From Streptomyces cellostaticus (GTDB taxonomy: Bacteria; Actinomycetota; Actinomycetes; Streptomycetales; Streptomycetaceae), in the NCBI RefSeq assembly GCF_023630175.1, contig NZ_JALLIN010000007.1:1-64000 (forward strand): DNA of 64,000 nucleotides. The letters run 5' to 3'. Of this stretch, positions 50,334 to 58,557 are shown in pieces. The position numbers were made by a program, and so were the translations under genes. Every line of letters starts with the position of its first letter. The first letter of the stretch is position 1. The notes under the pieces are model-generated. The model was not told where the DNA came from and searched no databases. It saw only the letters and a list, made by a program, of their open reading frames with translations.

Positions 50334-50974
50334 GATGGCTGCCGGGCGCGGTGACGCTGGCGGCCGCGTCGGCACGGTCCGTGCCGCCGGAGTCCACGCA
50401 GCAGGCGCTCGGCTATCCGTCGCTGTTCCTGCTCGTGCTGATCGGGGCGCTGGTCCCGGTGGTGCCGACCGGCGCCCTGGTGAGCACGGCGGCGGTGGTG
50501 GCGTTCCATCAGACGGCGCCGTTCTCGCTGCTGCTGGTGTTCGTCACGGCCTCCCTCGCGGCCTTCCTGGGGGACGCGACGCTGTACTGGCTGGGTCGGC
50601 GCGGGCTGCGGTCGAAGAACGGCTCGCGCTGGCTGGAGGCGATCCGGTCGCGGACGCCGGAGGAGCGCCTCCGGCAGGCGCAGGGCAAGCTGGCCGAGCA
50701 CGGGGTCGCGGTGCTGGTGCTGTCCCGGCTCGTCCCGGCGGGCCGGATACCGGTGATGCTGGCCTGCCTGCTGGCCGAGTGGCCGCTGCGGCGGTTCTCC
50801 CGGGGCAACCTGCCGGCCTGTCTGGCGTGGGCGCTGACGTACCAGGTGATCGGCATCCTGGGCGGCTCCCTGTTCCCGGAGCCCTGGGAGGGGGTGGCCG
50901 CGGCGGTGGCGCTGACAGTGCTGATCAGCGCCGTGCCGGGCGCCGTGCGGCGCCTTCGGCGGGCCGAGCGGTAG
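50330..50974 (+). CDS. DedA-family (VTT domain) membrane protein
   Basis: 214 residues, GTG start overlapping the metallo-hydrolase stop. Four to five hydrophobic segments; the family motif GDATLYWLGRRG (about residue 84) and the LSRLVPAGRIPVMLAC region are recognised. DedA proteins move or flip lipid carriers and affect membrane polarity. Coupling to a hydrolase suggests that the hydrolase acts on a lipid-linked or secreted product, which is speculation. Confidence 0.9.
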   Translation: MRWLPGAVTLAAASARSVPPESTQQALGYPSLFLLVLIGALVPVVPTGALVSTAAVVAFHQTAPFSLLLVFVTASLAAFLGDATLYWLGRRGLRSKNGSRWLEAIRSRTPEERLRQAQGKLAEHGVAVLVLSRLVPAGRIPVMLACLLAEWPLRRFSRGNLPACLAWALTYQVIGILGGSLFPEPWEGVAAAVALTVLISAVPGAVRRLRRAER

Positions 50975-50995
50975 CGGCGCGCCCCAGGGCCCGGC

Positions 50996-52141
50996 TCACT
51001 CGAGGACGCGCGAGCCCCCCACCGGGAGGTCCCACAGGTCCTCGCGGTCCAGGCCCGTCTTCTCCCAGGCCGCCCGCACCCGGGTCAGCGGCTCCAGGAC
51101 GGGTTCGGCCGACAGCACGAACGTGCCCCAGTGCATCGGGGCCATTCTGCGCGCCCCCAGGTCCAGGGTGGCCCGCACCGCCTCCTCCGGGTCGCAGTGG
51201 ACGTCGCTGAGCCACCAGCGGGGATCGTAGGCGCCGACGGGCATGAGGGCGAGGTCGATCCCCGGGTAGCGGCGGCCTATCCGGGCGAACCAGTGGCCGT
51301 AGCCGGTGTCGCCGGCGAAGTAGAGACGCTGCCCGTCCGGGGCGGTGAGGACCCAGCCGCCCCAGAGGCTGTGGCAGGTGTCGGTGAGGGTGCGCTTGGA
51401 CCAGTGGTGGGCGGGCACGAAGTCGAAGCGGACGCCGGACAGTTCGGCGCCCTCCCACCAGTCCAGCTCGGTGACGCGGGTGAACCGGCGCCGCAGGAAC
51501 CAGCGGCCGAGACCGGCGGGCACGAACACCGGGGTGCCGCGCGGGAGCCGGTTCAGCGTGGGCGCGTCCAGGTGGTCGTAGTGGTTGTGGCTGATGACGA
51601 CCGCGTCGACGCGCCGCAGGCTCTCCCAGGGGACGCCGACGGGGGTGATGCGGGCCGGGGTGCCGAGGATACGGCGGGACCAGACGGGGTCGGTGAGCAC
51701 GGTCAGCCCGCCGGCCCGGACGATCCAGCTCGCGTGTCCCGCCCAGGTGACGGCGAGGGTGCGGGTGCCCACGCTCGGCAGCGGGCCGGGGGCGTACGGG
51801 ATCCGGGGGATGTCGGCGAGGGCCTCGGGGGCCGGGCGTACGGCCCCCTCGCGGGCGAAGCGGGCGAGGGCCCTGAACCCGGGCAGGGGCGCGGTGAGCC
51901 GGTCGTGGAAGGTACGCGGCCACACCCGGTGCTCGCCCAGCGGGCGGGGGTCGGCCAGCGGGGGGAACGGGGGCGCGAGCGCGGACCTGGGCGCGCGTGC
52001 GGCGGCCGCGCCGCCCGCTGGTTCCGCCCGGTCCGGCGCGGGCGTGGATGCCTTCGTGGCGGGCGTGGTGGGCCCGCAGGCCGTGGAGGTCGCCGTGGAG
52101 GTCGTGGTGGTGGACCGGGGCTCATGCGTCTGCTGCGTCAT
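50996..52141 (-). CDS. NAPE-PLD-like metallo-beta-lactamase fold protein
   Basis: 381 residues from the ATG at 52141. The N-terminal ~70 residues are Thr/Ala/Pro-rich and poorly conserved. The MBL domain has HNHYDHLD (metal ligands), DFVPAHHWSKR and LYFAGDTGYGHW, matching the N-acylphosphatidylethanolamine-phospholipase-D-like branch (YhfI/RomA type). The start overlaps the stop of the upstream aminotransferase-like gene in ATGA, so they are co-translated. Substrate unknown. Confidence 0.88.
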   Translation of the reverse strand: MTQQTHEPRSTTTTSTATSTACGPTTPATKASTPAPDRAEPAGGAAAARAPRSALAPPFPPLADPRPLGEHRVWPRTFHDRLTAPLPGFRALARFAREGAVRPAPEALADIPRIPYAPGPLPSVGTRTLAVTWAGHASWIVRAGGLTVLTDPVWSRRILGTPARITPVGVPWESLRRVDAVVISHNHYDHLDAPTLNRLPRGTPVFVPAGLGRWFLRRRFTRVTELDWWEGAELSGVRFDFVPAHHWSKRTLTDTCHSLWGGWVLTAPDGQRLYFAGDTGYGHWFARIGRRYPGIDLALMPVGAYDPRWWLSDVHCDPEEAVRATLDLGARRMAPMHWGTFVLSAEPVLEPLTRVRAAWEKTGLDREDLWDLPVGGSRVLE

Positions 52142-53394
52142 CGAGGAGGCTCCCGTCGCTGAGCGTCGTCGCGGAGGCCGTCGAAGGCCGACCTCAAGGA
52201 GACCAACGCGCGGTGCACGTGTGGCAGTTCCAACGGTGAGGGTGACGTGAGGCATTCCGTGCGTTCCTCGTCGGTGCCGCCCAGCAGCTGCCCCGTGGCG
52301 AGCCGTACCCGCAGCTCCCCGAGCCCGTCGCCGAAGCGGTGGCCGCCGGGCGCGGGCATGCCGAGCCGGGCGGTGAGGAAGTCCTCGAGTTCCTGCGCGT
52401 CCGTCACGCCCCGGCGGCCGAGCTCCTCGCCCAGCGGCGCGAGGTCGGCGTACAGGTGACGGCCGGCCTGCGGCGGCCGGGCGAGGGCGCCGGCCGCGAC
52501 GACCGCGGCGTGCGCGGCGGCCGCCACGCGCGCGTGCAGGCGTACGGCGGCCTCGCGGCGCTCCGCGACGGGCGCGGGCTCGTCGAGGGCGTATCCGGCC
52601 GCGACGCTCACGGGCGCGGCGACCCGGGCGTCCAGTGCGGTGAGGACGTCGAGCACGCGCGCGTGCAGCCGCTCCCCCGCCGCCCCGGGCGGCACGCGCG
52701 CGACGGCTGCGGGCCAGCCGGGCGGCAGCAGGGCGCCGGCCAGGTCGGAGACGACGGTGACCCGGTCGGGAAGCATCTCGGCGGGGCTGAGCAGGACGGT
52801 CCCGTGCGGGTCGTGCAGGGTGTCGCGCCACGTCTCGTCGCTGACCAGGTGCAGCCCCTCGGCGACGGCCGCCTCGACGGTCTCGTGCAGCAGTTCGGGC
52901 GGGGCGACGGTGGCGGTGGGGTCGTCGGCCACCGACAGCACCAGCAGCCGGGGTTCACCACCCTCGGCACGGACCCGGCGCACGGTCTCCAGCAGGGCGT
53001 ACGGGTCGGGGACACCGCCGCTCTCGGCAGGGGTCGGCACATGGAACACGGGTCTGCCGAGCAGCCGGGCGTAGGGCGCCCACCAGGCGGCGCAGGGGCG
53101 CGGCACCAGCACGTCGCCGCCGTCCCCGGCCAGCGCGGCGGTCACGGCGAGCAGCAGGGCGGGGGCGCCGGGGCCGGCGATCACCCGGTCGGGGACGCAG
53201 GACAGCCCGCGCCGGGTCCAGTAGCCGCAGGCCGCCTCCAGCAGGGCCGGCGAACCACCGACCGGCTGGGCCTCGGCGCGGCTCGCGGCGGCGGCGAGCG
53301 CGGCGGCGAGTTCCGGCAGGACGGGCAGGCCGTCGCCGGGCAGCGGGGGCCCGTAGCGGACGGGGCCGTGCCCCTCCGGGTCCGTGCGCCGCAT
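52138..53394 (-). CDS. Aminotransferase class I/II-like protein, PLP lysine not seen
   Basis: 418 residues from the ATG at 53394. Fold-type I aminotransferase features are present: GPGAPALLLAVTAAL (cofactor phosphate region), LVSDETWRDTL (Asp contacting the pyridine ring), followed by a C-terminal domain. Where the Schiff-base Lys should be, in the S-x-S-K region after that Asp, the sequence is VVSDLAGALLPPGWP, with no Lys. It may be catalytically dead or a different type of enzyme. It is coupled to the metallo-beta-lactamase gene by a 4-base overlap. Confidence 0.8.
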   Translation of the reverse strand: MRRTDPEGHGPVRYGPPLPGDGLPVLPELAAALAAAASRAEAQPVGGSPALLEAACGYWTRRGLSCVPDRVIAGPGAPALLLAVTAALAGDGGDVLVPRPCAAWWAPYARLLGRPVFHVPTPAESGGVPDPYALLETVRRVRAEGGEPRLLVLSVADDPTATVAPPELLHETVEAAVAEGLHLVSDETWRDTLHDPHGTVLLSPAEMLPDRVTVVSDLAGALLPPGWPAAVARVPPGAAGERLHARVLDVLTALDARVAAPVSVAAGYALDEPAPVAERREAAVRLHARVAAAAHAAVVAAGALARPPQAGRHLYADLAPLGEELGRRGVTDAQELEDFLTARLGMPAPGGHRFGDGLGELRVRLATGQLLGGTDEERTECLTSPSPLELPHVHRALVSLRSAFDGLRDDAQRREPPR

Positions 53395-53531
53395 GTCCGC
53401 CTCCGGGCTGTCGTGGTCGTGGTGCCGTCCGCCGTCCCGTTCCGTGCCCTCCTCCGCCCGGCCGCCCACCGGCCTGCCGGCTCCGGCCGCTCCGGCGGCG
53501 CCGGGTGCGGGGGCTCCGGGCCGGCGCGTCC

Positions 53532-53570
53532 GGTGCCCGCGGATGGTGCCCGCGGATGGTGCCCTCGGCT
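53532..53570. repeat. Short tandem repeat
   Basis: Three copies of a 13-base unit beginning GGTGCCCGCGGAT, the last imperfect, in the spacer between two minus-strand genes. It is upstream of the aminotransferase-like gene. Confidence 0.7.
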
Positions 53571-53623
53571 GGGTGTGTACCCGCCGGGCGGCGCGCCATG
53601 GCCGGTGTTCGCGGTCGGTCCCG

Positions 53624-54391
53624 TCAACGTGCCGGGCCGGCCGGGCGCCGGGCGCCCGGGGGCCGTCGGCGGCCGAGGAGCCGGTAGCCCGCCCCGGCAC
53701 AGGCGGCGGCGATCAGCGCTCCGCCGGCCGCCAGGGCCGGGACGGAGTCACCGAAGGTGCCTCCCTGCCCCGCCGCCACTCCGTGCCCGACGTGCGCGGG
53801 CGTGCAGTCGTCGTCCCCGCCGGACGGGCGGCATCCGTCGCCGCCGCCGTCCTCGCAGGGATCGCTCCCCTCACACTCCTGGTTCTGGCCCTGGCCCTGG
53901 TTCTGGCCCTGGCCCTGGCCCTGGCCCTGGTTCTGGCCCGGGGGCTGCAATTGCCCCTGGCCCTGCGCCTGCCCGTCTCCCTCGACCTCGCTCTGCGCCT
54001 GCCCCTGCCCCTGCCCCTGCCCGTCTCCCTCGGTCTGGCCCTGCCCCTGCCCGTCTCCCTCGGTCTGGCCCTGCGCCTGCCCCTGCCCCTCTCCCTCGAC
54101 CTGACCCTCCGTCTGCTCCTGGGTCTGCCCCGACCCCTGCTGCGGCGGCGGAGTCTCGCGCCCCTCCGCGGATGCGCACACCCCTCCCGGGACCGCACCG
54201 GTGCCGCCGACGCAGGGCACGGGCACCGGCACCGGCACCGGCACCGGAGCGGGCACGCCGGCCGGTGCCCCGGGCCCCACGGCGCCGGGACTCTCCCCGG
54301 CCAGGGGGTCCGCCGACGCGGTGGGCCCGGATATGACGAGCACGGCGCCGGCCAGGACGGCGACGGACAGAGGACGGGCGGTGCGGCGCAT
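53624..54391 (-). CDS. Secreted Gln/Gly-repeat protein with C-terminal membrane segment
   Basis: 255 residues from the ATG at 54391. A signal peptide (RRTARPLSVAVLAGAVLVISG) is cut near ASA-DP. A Pro-Val region follows, then about 90 residues of GQ/EG repeats (units such as GQGQGQ and TEGDGQGQ), four to six cysteines (CEGSDPCEDGGGDGC), and a C-terminal hydrophobic segment (VPALAAGGALIAAACAGAGY) with a basic tail (LLGRRRPP). This is a cell-surface layout: a flexible glutamine-rich stalk held to the membrane. No sortase motif of the usual LPXTG kind was seen. Function unknown. Confidence 0.75.
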   Translation of the reverse strand: MRRTARPLSVAVLAGAVLVISGPTASADPLAGESPGAVGPGAPAGVPAPVPVPVPVPVPCVGGTGAVPGGVCASAEGRETPPPQQGSGQTQEQTEGQVEGEGQGQAQGQTEGDGQGQGQTEGDGQGQGQGQAQSEVEGDGQAQGQGQLQPPGQNQGQGQGQGQNQGQGQNQECEGSDPCEDGGGDGCRPSGGDDDCTPAHVGHGVAAGQGGTFGDSVPALAAGGALIAAACAGAGYRLLGRRRPPGARRPAGPAR

Positions 54392-54697
54392 GGGGCGGGC
54401 TCCTCGGCGAGAACGGCGGTCGTCGGTGGCGGGGCACGGCCGGTGCCCTCCACTGCCATCAGAGCCCGCCAGGCGCCGTGCCGCGCGCGGCCGGACCCCA
54501 TTCGCGGGACACGGACCGCCGGGCGGGTGACATCGCCCCGCCGCGGCCCGGTCTCCCCTCCCCCGGCAGGTTTTCGGCACCGGCAGCAGGTCACCCGGCA
54601 GAGCGGGAAAGGCACCGCGCGAATGCCGGGAGGCCCGTGTCGGCCGTCGGCCGACGGGTACGCGGTGCGGACACCTTCGACCCTCTGGAGGGAGACC

Positions 54698-55069
54698 ATG
54701 CAGCGAGGCAGCGACCGGCTGAACGTCCACCGGGACGACGAGATGAAACACGAGCTGCGGGGCCTGCTCAGGTCCGGGCACCCGACGCGCACCGAGGAGT
54801 GGCACGACCCGGAGCCGGCCGCGGACGACGACCCCGAGGTGTGGGCCGGACCCGTCGCCCCGGGGCAGGTGGGCGCGTCGCTGGAGACGGTGCGGCTGGA
54901 GCTGGCGCGGCACCTGGGGCGGCACGCCTTCCCGGCCGGCGCCGGCGAGCTGGCCCGGGCACTGCGCCGCCGCAACGCCCCCGGCGCCCTGATCGACGCG
55001 GTGGCGGGACAGTCCCGCTCGCACCGCTACGAGAACGTGCAGCAACTGGCCGAGGCGCTGGTGGCCTGA
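54698..55069 (+). CDS. DUF2795 protein
   Basis: 123 residues from the ATG at 54698, GGAGGGAG upstream. The C-terminal half (VRLELARHLGRHAFPAGAGEL, then YENVQQLAEALV) is the DUF2795 fold, a small helical domain common in streptomycetes. The N-terminal part is acidic and disordered. Function unknown. Confidence 0.85.
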   Translation: MQRGSDRLNVHRDDEMKHELRGLLRSGHPTRTEEWHDPEPAADDDPEVWAGPVAPGQVGASLETVRLELARHLGRHAFPAGAGELARALRRRNAPGALIDAVAGQSRSHRYENVQQLAEALVA

Positions 55070-55162
55070 TGGGCCGGGCCCGGGCGGCGGCGTGCGGAAC
55101 GGGGCGCCCGGGCCCGGGCCGAGGAGGCCGTTCCCCGTACCGCGGACCGAAAGTGAGAGAGC

Positions 55163-55705
55163 ATGCGTATCGCGTTTCTGGTGGCCCCCGAGGGCGTCGA
55201 GCAGGTCGAGCTGACCGAGCCGTGGAAGGCCGCCGCCGACGGCGGGCACGAGCCGGTGCTGGTGTCGACCGCGTCCGGCCGGATCCAGGCGTTCGACCAC
55301 CTCGACAAGGCGGACACCTTCCCCGTGGACGAGGTGGTGGGTGAGACGCAGGCCGGCGGTTTCGGCGCCCTGGTACTGCCCGGCGGGGTGGCCAATCCCG
55401 ACTTCCTGCGGATGGACGAGAAGGCCGTCGCCTTCGTGAAGGAGTTCTTCGAACGGGGCCGGCCGGTCGCCGCGATCTGTCACGCCCCGTGGACGCTGGT
55501 CGAGGCGGACGTCGTACGGGGCCGGGTGCTGACGTCCTGGCCCAGCCTGCGCACCGACATCCGCAACGCGGGCGGCACCTGGGTGGACGAGCAGGTCAAG
55601 ATCTGCGACCACGGCTCCAACACACTGGTGACCAGTCGCAAGCCGGACGACCTCAAGGCGTTCTGCGACGCGATCCTGCAGGTGGTGGCCGGTGCGGCGG
55701 GCTGA
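55163..55705 (+). CDS. DJ-1/PfpI-family protein
   Basis: 180 residues. The nucleophile elbow AAICHAPW carries the catalytic Cys followed by His, and the family phrases VLPGGVANPDFLR and GRVLTSWPSLRTDIRNAGG are intact. Such proteins are amidotransferase-fold hydrolases, deglycases or stress proteins. Length (about 180) equals PfpI members. Probably co-regulated with the preceding DUF2795 gene (94-base gap). Confidence 0.93.
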   Translation: MRIAFLVAPEGVEQVELTEPWKAAADGGHEPVLVSTASGRIQAFDHLDKADTFPVDEVVGETQAGGFGALVLPGGVANPDFLRMDEKAVAFVKEFFERGRPVAAICHAPWTLVEADVVRGRVLTSWPSLRTDIRNAGGTWVDEQVKICDHGSNTLVTSRKPDDLKAFCDAILQVVAGAAG

Positions 55706-55719
55706 TCCCGTCCCCCCGT

Positions 55720-55757
55720 CGCGAGAGGGCCGGCCCGTGCGGGCCGGCCCTCTCGCG
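55720..55757. terminator. Strong bidirectional terminator
   Basis: Perfect 17-bp stem (55720-55736 with 55741-55757) and the 4-base loop GTGC, placed between the convergent PfpI and DUF6158 genes. GC-rich stem CGCGAGAGGGCCGGCCC; no T-run. Position and stem length make a bidirectional terminator very likely. Confidence 0.8.
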
Positions 55758-55771
55758 CACGGACGTCCGGA

Positions 55772-56029
55772 TCAGGTGCCCGAGGTGCCCGGAGCCACCG
55801 CCTCGCCGCAGCCGCGCTCACGGGCGCCCTCGCGGGTGCGGCCCGCGCTCACCAGGCGGCGCGGGTTGCGGCGCAGGTACTCGCCCTCGAGCTGCGCCAT
55901 CCGCTCGTTGTGGGCCCGCAGCGCGTCGTTGGAGCCGTACAGCAGGGTGTCGTGACGCGTGCGGTGGATCGTCTCCAGCTCCTTCATGAGCTGCTGGTCG
56001 TCCAGTCGGCTGGGCTCGACTCCGGTCAT
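55772..56029 (-). CDS. DUF6158 protein
   Basis: 85 residues from the ATG at 56029. The stretch DDQQLMKELETIHRTRHDTL is the DUF6158 signature and is followed by NDALRAHNERMAQLEGEYLRR. A single small helical domain with a charged, low-complexity C terminus. Function unknown. Transcribed towards the strong terminator at 55720. Confidence 0.85.
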   Translation of the reverse strand: MTGVEPSRLDDQQLMKELETIHRTRHDTLLYGSNDALRAHNERMAQLEGEYLRRNPRRLVSAGRTREGARERGCGEAVAPGTSGT

Positions 56030-56159
56030 GGTGGTGCCCCGCTCGTCGTGTCGTGTCTGCGGCTCGCGTTCCTGCATCCACTGTACGAACATCCCGCTCC
56101 CCGGGCCTGTCTGGCACCTGGCGCCAAGACGTGGCACTGCCCTGCGCCCGGGCCTGGTA

Positions 56160-56205
56160 CGCGCCGGTCAAGGTTCGCCCCGTCGCGCGAACCTTGACCG
56201 GCGCG
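56160..56205. terminator. Large hairpin downstream of the ABC-F gene
   Basis: A 19-bp perfect inverted repeat (CGCGCCGGTCAAGGTTCGC with its complement; arms 56160-56178 and 56187-56205) around an 8-base loop. It lies about 165 bases after the stop of the minus-strand ABC-F gene and about 130 bases before the DUF6158 start, where a terminator is expected. The arm length is unusual, so a protein-binding site is an alternative. Confidence 0.6.
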
Positions 56206-56371
56206 GCCCCGGGGGTGTCGTTCGGATCAGCTCGGGGCCGCGACGCCCGGCACGGCACCTCGCCGCGACGTCGGATCAGCCGAGTACGCCCCGTACGCGG
56301 CGGATCCTCCGCCCTGCGAGGCCCCGCACCGGACGCCGCGGCCCGATCCGACCTGGCCCGAACGGCACCCC

Positions 56372-57991
56372 CTAGCGGGCGCGTTCCACCCGCCGCTCGT
56401 CCCAGACCGGCTCGGAGGTCTCGCGGACGCGGCCGTCGCTGCCGAAGACCAGGAAGCGGTCGAAGGAGCGGGCGAACCAGCGGTCGTGGGTGACCGCGAG
56501 GACGGTGCCCTCGAAGGCCTCCAGCCCCTCCTGGAGGGCTTCGGCGGACTCCAGGTCGAGGTTGTCGGTGGGCTCGTCCAGCAGCAGGGCGGTGACGCCT
56601 TCCAGTTCCAGCAGCAGGATCTGGAAGCGGGCCTGCTGGCCGCCGGAGAGCCGGTCGAAGGACTGCTCGGCCTGGCCGGTCAGCTCGTAGCGGCGCAGCC
56701 GGGACATGGCCGCGCCCCGGTCCTGGGCGTGCTCCTTCCACAGGATGTCCAGCAGGGTGCGGCCGACGAGTTCGGGGTGGGCGTGGGTCTGCGCGAAGTG
56801 GCCGGGCACGACCCGGGCACCGAGCTTCCACTCCCCCGTGTGCGCCACCTCCTGCCCGGCCAGCAGCCGCAGGAAGTGCGACTTGCCGGAGCCGTTGGAG
56901 CCGAGCACGGCGACCCGTTCGCCGTAGAAGACCTCCAGGTCGAACGGCTTCATCAGACCGGTCAGCTCGAGGCCCGCGCAGGTGACCGCGCGCACGCCGG
57001 TACGGCCGCCCTTCAGGCGCATGGTGATGTCCTGCTCGCGCGGCGGCTCCGGCGGCGGTCCGGCCTCCTCGAACTTGCGCAGCCTGGTCTGGGCCGCCTG
57101 GTAGCGGGAGGCCATCTCGTGGCTGACGGACGCGGCCTGGCGGAGATTGATCACGAGCTTCTTGAGCTGGGCGTGCTTCTCGTCCCAGCGCCGGCGCAGT
57201 TCCTCGAAGCGGGCGAAGCGCTCGCGGCGCGCCTGGTGGTAGGTGGCGAAGCCGCCGCCGTGCACCCAGGCGTCGGCGCCGGCCGGGCCCGGTTCCACGG
57301 AGACGATCCGCTCGGCCGCGCGGGCGAGGAGTTCCCGGTCGTGGGAGACGAACAGCACCGTCTTGCGGGTCTCCCGTAGCTGCTGCTCCAGCCAGCGCTT
57401 GCCGGGCACGTCGAGGTAGTTGTCCGGCTCGTCGAGCAGCAGCACCTCGTCCGTGCCGCGCAGCAGTGCCTCCAGGACGAGGCGCTTCTGCTCACCGCCG
57501 GAGAGGGTGCGCACCTGGCGCCACTGGGCCCGTTCGTAGGGCATGCCGAGGGCCGCGGTGGTGCACATGTCCCACAGGGTCTCGGCCTCGTAGCCGCGTG
57601 CCTCGGCCCAGTCGGCGAGGGCCTGCGCGTAGCCGAGCTGGGCGGCCTCGTCGTCGACGGTCATGATGGCGTGCTCGGCCCGGTCCACGGCCCGCGCCGC
57701 CTCCCGGACACGGGGCGGGGCGACGGAGACGAGCAGGTCGCGCACGGTCGTCTCGTCCCGCACGGAGCCGACGAACTGACGCATCACGCCGAGGCCGCCG
57801 CTGACGGTCACCGTTCCGCCGTGCGGTTTCAGCTCGCCGGAGACCAGCCGGAGCAGGGTCGTCTTGCCGGCGCCGTTGGGGCCGACCAGGGCGACGGCCG
57901 CACCCTCGCCCACCCGGAAGGAGACATCGCCGAGCAGCGTCCTGCCGTCGGGGAGGTGGTACTCGAGGTGCGCGGCTTCCAGATGTCCCAT
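56372..57991 (-). CDS. ABC-F family ATPase
   Basis: 539 residues with two nucleotide-binding domains and no membrane segments. First NBD: Walker A GPNGAGKTT (about 37-45), signature LSGGEQKR; second NBD: Walker A GSNGSGKSH and signature LSGGQQAR with LLDEPTDNLDLES. Between them lies a basic linker with QAASVSHEMASRYQAAQTRL. ABC-F proteins act on the ribosome in translation or antibiotic resistance. No antibiotic genes sit beside it. The second Walker A has a His in place of the usual Thr/Ser. Confidence 0.93.
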   Translation of the reverse strand: MGHLEAAHLEYHLPDGRTLLGDVSFRVGEGAAVALVGPNGAGKTTLLRLVSGELKPHGGTVTVSGGLGVMRQFVGSVRDETTVRDLLVSVAPPRVREAARAVDRAEHAIMTVDDEAAQLGYAQALADWAEARGYEAETLWDMCTTAALGMPYERAQWRQVRTLSGGEQKRLVLEALLRGTDEVLLLDEPDNYLDVPGKRWLEQQLRETRKTVLFVSHDRELLARAAERIVSVEPGPAGADAWVHGGGFATYHQARRERFARFEELRRRWDEKHAQLKKLVINLRQAASVSHEMASRYQAAQTRLRKFEEAGPPPEPPREQDITMRLKGGRTGVRAVTCAGLELTGLMKPFDLEVFYGERVAVLGSNGSGKSHFLRLLAGQEVAHTGEWKLGARVVPGHFAQTHAHPELVGRTLLDILWKEHAQDRGAAMSRLRRYELTGQAEQSFDRLSGGQQARFQILLLELEGVTALLLDEPTDNLDLESAEALQEGLEAFEGTVLAVTHDRWFARSFDRFLVFGSDGRVRETSEPVWDERRVERAR

Positions 57992-58033
57992 GAGGAGGCA
58001 TTCTGTGGGCCGCCCGGGGGCGGGGGCAAACCG

Positions 58034-58345
58034 TTATCCGGGGCGACGGATTTCCCGTTGCGGCAGGGCTCGGCCGACGTCGAGAAGGCGCGCCCAGAGA
58101 TGGTCCGACTGGCGGGTGACGCGCATCGCCCGCGGGTTCCTGAGCATCCACCGCAGGGGTTCGTCGCGCGGCCGGCCGGCCGCCACGACGGTCTTGGTCG
58201 GGTCGAAGTCGATCAGCAGTCCCCACGGGGCGCGGTACGCGACCGGGTTCGACGCCTCCAGGGCTTCCACGACGAGCGTTCCGGCACGGTCCGCGGTCGG
58301 GGACCAGGGCAGTCGGACGCTGGCGACGCGTCCGAGCGGCATCCT
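58034..58345 (-). pseudogene. Eis-like acetyltransferase remnant
   Basis: The minus-strand reading gives SNPVAYRAPWGLLIDFDPTK, TVVAAGRPRDEPLRWMLRNPRA and DHLWARLLDVGRAL, a continuous match to the central part of Eis-type GNAT proteins. A stop follows at 58034 and no N-terminal acetyl-CoA-binding or C-terminal sterol-carrier-like domain is present. About 100 residues of a protein near 400 survive, so this is a relic. The sequence up to 58525 is open but not homologous. Confidence 0.6.
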
Positions 58346-58557
58346 CCGGTCTGTCCCCCGTCCCGCCGCGCCGGGCCGCCGCGGCGTCTCCGAGCAGCGG
58401 GAACACGGGGGCGCGGCTCGCCTTCGAGACCCGCTCCGCAAGGGCGGGGACGCCGGCGGGACGTCCCCGCACGCGCTCTCGGGCGGACCGGTGAGAGCGG
58501 TCCGGTGACCGGCGTGTCCGGGCACAAGAAGCGGGCGCTTCAGGGTAACCGGACCCC

